Assembly (NCBI GenBank): GCA_019308745.1
Contig: JAFDHO010000005.1
Span: 1 to 64,000, forward strand
Length of the DNA stretch: 64,000 nt
Source: Deltaproteobacteria bacterium
GTDB taxonomy: Bacteria > Desulfobacterota > DSM-4660 > Desulfatiglandales > HGW-15
Direction of reading: 5' to 3'
Within the stretch, counting starts at the first letter, position 1. Each line of letters begins with the position of its first letter. Under the pieces are notes generated by a model. That model ran no database searches, was not told the DNA's origin, and saw nothing but the letters and a program-made list of their open reading frames with translations. Positions 61,385-64,000 of this stretch are shown one piece after another. A program made the position numbers and the translations under genes.

Positions 61385-62527
61385 CTAATCGAACATGGCG
61401 ATAAACATACCCGCGGCTGCGGCAGAGCCGATAACCCCTGCCAGGTTCGGTCCCATGGCATGCATCAGCAGGTGGTTCGTCTTGTCATACTTGAGCCCTT
61501 GTATCTGGGAGACCCTTGCCGCCATGGGCACCGCAGACACCCCGGCCGATCCTATCAAAGGATTTATCTTTTCTTTGAGGAACAGGTTCATCACCTTAAC
61601 CGTCAAGATTCCTCCAATCGTGCACACTGCGAAGTCAATGAGTCCGAGGCCGAATATGAAAAGGGGTTTCCAGCTTAAGAAATTATCCGCATGCATGGTG
61701 GCACCCACGGATATACCAAGGAAGATGGTGACAATGTTCATCAAGGAGCCCTGGGCCGTGTCCGTTAACCTGGCAACCACACCGCTCTCCTTCATCAAAT
61801 TGCCCAGCATAAACATGCCCATGAGCGGTACGACGGAGGGGACAAGCAGGGCAATGATACCGGCAGAAATCAGCGGGAAGAGGATCCTCTCCGTCTTTGA
61901 GACAGGCCTGAGTTGCCTCATGCGAATTGTCCTCTCCCTGTCGGTCGTCAACAATCTCATGATACCGGGTTGAATCAGGGGCACCATCGCCATGTAGGAA
62001 TAGGCTGCAAGCGCGTTGGGTCCCAGGAGCTGGGGGGCCAGGTGCTGCGTGAGGTAGACCGTAGTGGGCCCGTCAGCACCACCTATGATTCCGACGGAGG
62101 CCGCTTCCTTAAGGGTGAATCCTGCCAAAACCGTGCCCGTGAAGGTCACAAAGACTCCCAGCTGGGCGCCGGCTCCTATTATCAGTGTCTTGGGATTCGC
62201 TATCAAGGGCCCAAAATCCGTCATGGCCCCAAGCCCCAAGAATATCACGCAGGGTATGACTTCCCACTCCAGACCGTAGTGATAAAAGATTTGAAGCAAC
62301 TGGGCATGGCCGTGCGAATAACCCATCAACGGCACCAGGGGAAAATTGACGACAAAGATCCCAAAGCCGATGGGCAAAAGCAGCAGGGGTTCGTATTTCT
62401 TTGCGATGGCCAGATACATGAAGAGGGAACCAACACCCCACATTACGACGAGCTTCAATTGGAAGTTGAAGACCCCGGTGGTGTGGATTATGCCCCGGAG
62501 CATATCCAGGATTTCGTTTATTGTCAT
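61385..62527 (-). CDS. Na+-translocating decarboxylase beta subunit (OadB/MmdB/GcdB family)
   Basis: 380 aa; GFGIFVVNFPL, GAGAQLGVFVTF, AASVGIIGGADGPT, NPLIGSAGVSAVPMAARV. Confidence 0.95.
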   Translation of the reverse strand: MTINEILDMLRGIIHTTGVFNFQLKLVVMWGVGSLFMYLAIAKKYEPLLLLPIGFGIFVVNFPLVPLMGYSHGHAQLLQIFYHYGLEWEVIPCVIFLGLGAMTDFGPLIANPKTLIIGAGAQLGVFVTFTGTVLAGFTLKEAASVGIIGGADGPTTVYLTQHLAPQLLGPNALAAYSYMAMVPLIQPGIMRLLTTDRERTIRMRQLRPVSKTERILFPLISAGIIALLVPSVVPLMGMFMLGNLMKESGVVARLTDTAQGSLMNIVTIFLGISVGATMHADNFLSWKPLFIFGLGLIDFAVCTIGGILTVKVMNLFLKEKINPLIGSAGVSAVPMAARVSQIQGLKYDKTNHLLMHAMGPNLAGVIGSAAAAGMFIAMFD

Positions 62528-62840
62528 TGCCCTAATCCACCTCTCATTCTAAAATCTTGGCGACTTGCCCTCCGCTAAGACTATGCGGTTACAATATTTC
62601 CCAACCGGCCTCCGCACCGGCCAACTCTGTATTTTCCCTCTGATAACGATTGACCCAATTCGCGAGTTCGTTTCCTTAACCTGATTCAGCCATCCCCGGG
62701 TGCAGTCTTTGGAATAGTTGCATTATGGCTATAATTTAGCTACACCTCTTTGTCAAGGAGAAAATTGGTTTGACAGGGCTTTGGACTATGGAATATTTTT
62801 CTGATTGTAACCGCACCGAATACATCGAAAGGGCTGTGAA

Positions 62841-64000
62841 ATGTCGCGGAAAAAGGAGCTTGAAGGGCTGCGAAGACAATTCGGTCGCTGGAATAGGGAG
62901 GTCCGGAAAGGCCTCGAATCCCGCCCGGAGAGGCAGGAGATCTTCGAGAGCAACTCCGGCATTCCCGTAGAGAGGCTTTACACGCCCATTGACAATCTAT
63001 CTTTGGACTACCTGAAAGATCTGGGATTTCCGGGCGAGTATCCCTTTACCAGGGGGATCCAGCCTACCATGTACAGGGGCAGGTACTGGACCATGAGACA
63101 ATACGCGGGTTTCGGGACTGCGGAGGAATCTAACAGACGTTACGGCTTCCTGCTAGCGCAGGGGCAGACCGGCCTGTCCGTTGCTTTTGATCTCCCCACA
63201 CAGATGGGCTACGATTCGGACCACGAGCTGGCCCTGGGGGAAGTCGGCAAGGTGGGGGTGGCCATTTCATCTCTCAGGGACATGGAGACCCTTTTTGAGG
63301 GAATCCCTCTTGATCAGGTAAGCACCTCCATGACCATCAACGCCCCGGCTGCAATTCTCCTTGCCATGTACATAACGGTCGCAGAAGGGCAGGGAGTGCC
63401 AATGAAGAAACTGAAGGGGACCATCCAGAATGATATCCTTAAGGAATATTCTTCAAGGGGCACCTACATATTCCCTCCGCGACCTTCCATGCGTCTGATA
63501 ACCGACATATTTTCCTTCTGCGCCGATAATATGCCCTTATGGAACACCATAAGTATAAGCGGGTACCATATCAGGGAAGCAGGATCCAATGCGATCCAGG
63601 AGGTGGCCTTCACACTGGCAAACGGTATAGCATACGTTGAAGCCGCACTGAAGGCGGGGCTCGATGTGGATGTCTTTGGGCCGAGGCTCTCCTTCTTTTT
63701 CAACGCACACCTGGATTTTTTTGAGGAGGTAGCCAAATTTCGTGCAGCAAGGCATCTCTGGGCCAGGATAATGAAGGACCGATTCAAGGCCAAAAACCCC
63801 AGATCCATGATGCTTCGATTCCACACCCAGACTGCAGGGTGCACGTTGACGGCCCAACAACCAAAGAACAACATTGCCAGGGTGGCCTTTCAGGCCCTAT
63901 CGGCAGTCCTTGGAGGCACCCAGTCCTTGCACACGAACTCCATGGACGAGGCCCTTTGCCTCCCCTCTGAGGATGCCGTGCAGGTGGCCTTGAGGACCCA
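62841..64000 (+). CDS. Methylmalonyl-CoA mutase large subunit N-terminal part (runs off window; absent from the ORF track)
   Basis: ATG 62841: [21 protein letters not shown]...[55 protein letters not shown]...[15 protein letters not shown]. Confidence 0.95.
   Translation, partial: MSRKKELEGLRRQFGRWNREVRKGLESRPERQEIFESNSGIPVERLYTPIDNLSLDYLKDLGFPGEYPFTRGIQPTMYRGRYWTMRQYAGFGTAEESNRRYGFLLAQGQTGLSVAFDLPTQMGYDSDHELALGEVGKVGVAISSLRDMETLFEGIPLDQVSTSMTINAPAAILLAMYITVAEGQGVPMKKLKGTIQNDILKEYSSRGTYIFPPRPSMRLITDIFSFCADNMPLWNTISISGYHIREAGSNAIQEVAFTLANGIAYVEAALKAGLDVDVFGPRLSFFFNAHLDFFEEVAKFRAARHLWARIMKDRFKAKNPRSMMLRFHTQTAGCTLTAQQPKNNIARVAFQALSAVLGGTQSLHTNSMDEALCLPSEDAVQVALRT

Overview
This 64 kb window looks like a chromosomal segment of an anaerobic deltaproteobacterium (Desulfobacterota-like; lineage inferred from gene content). 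It is mostly housekeeping and biosynthetic genes: a branched-chain amino acid operon (cimA-leuA-leuC-leuD-ilvD-ilvB-ilvN-ilvC, minus strand), purA, waaA, an NtrY-like kinase, recG, pcm, mpl, rpmB, rel/spoT, proS, ispG, a PPi-type phosphofructokinase, mtaB, pncB, rng, pilC, and a Na+-pumping methylmalonyl-CoA decarboxylase/mutase region. The strongest signals are: (1) an hgcA-hgcB mercury-methylation pair behind a Cys-containing MarR-family regulator, with a perfect 9-3-9 palindrome over the -10 of a near-consensus promoter; (2) an unannotated 38-codon Ile/Leu/Val-rich leader peptide upstream of cimA, with mutually exclusive RNA segments (1:2, 2:3, 3:4) that form a complete classical attenuator; (3) a ~320-330 bp non-coding mobile-like repeat in three long copies plus remnants, whose 32-bp inner arms co-vary between copies; (4) a 1469-aa (ORF) GGDEF-ATPase-duplicated domain-HEAT protein; (5) a Tpt1/KptA-like protein whose RH catalytic dyad appears replaced; (6) a decayed composite DUF885/methyltransferase locus. 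All calls come from reading the sequence; no database search was run.
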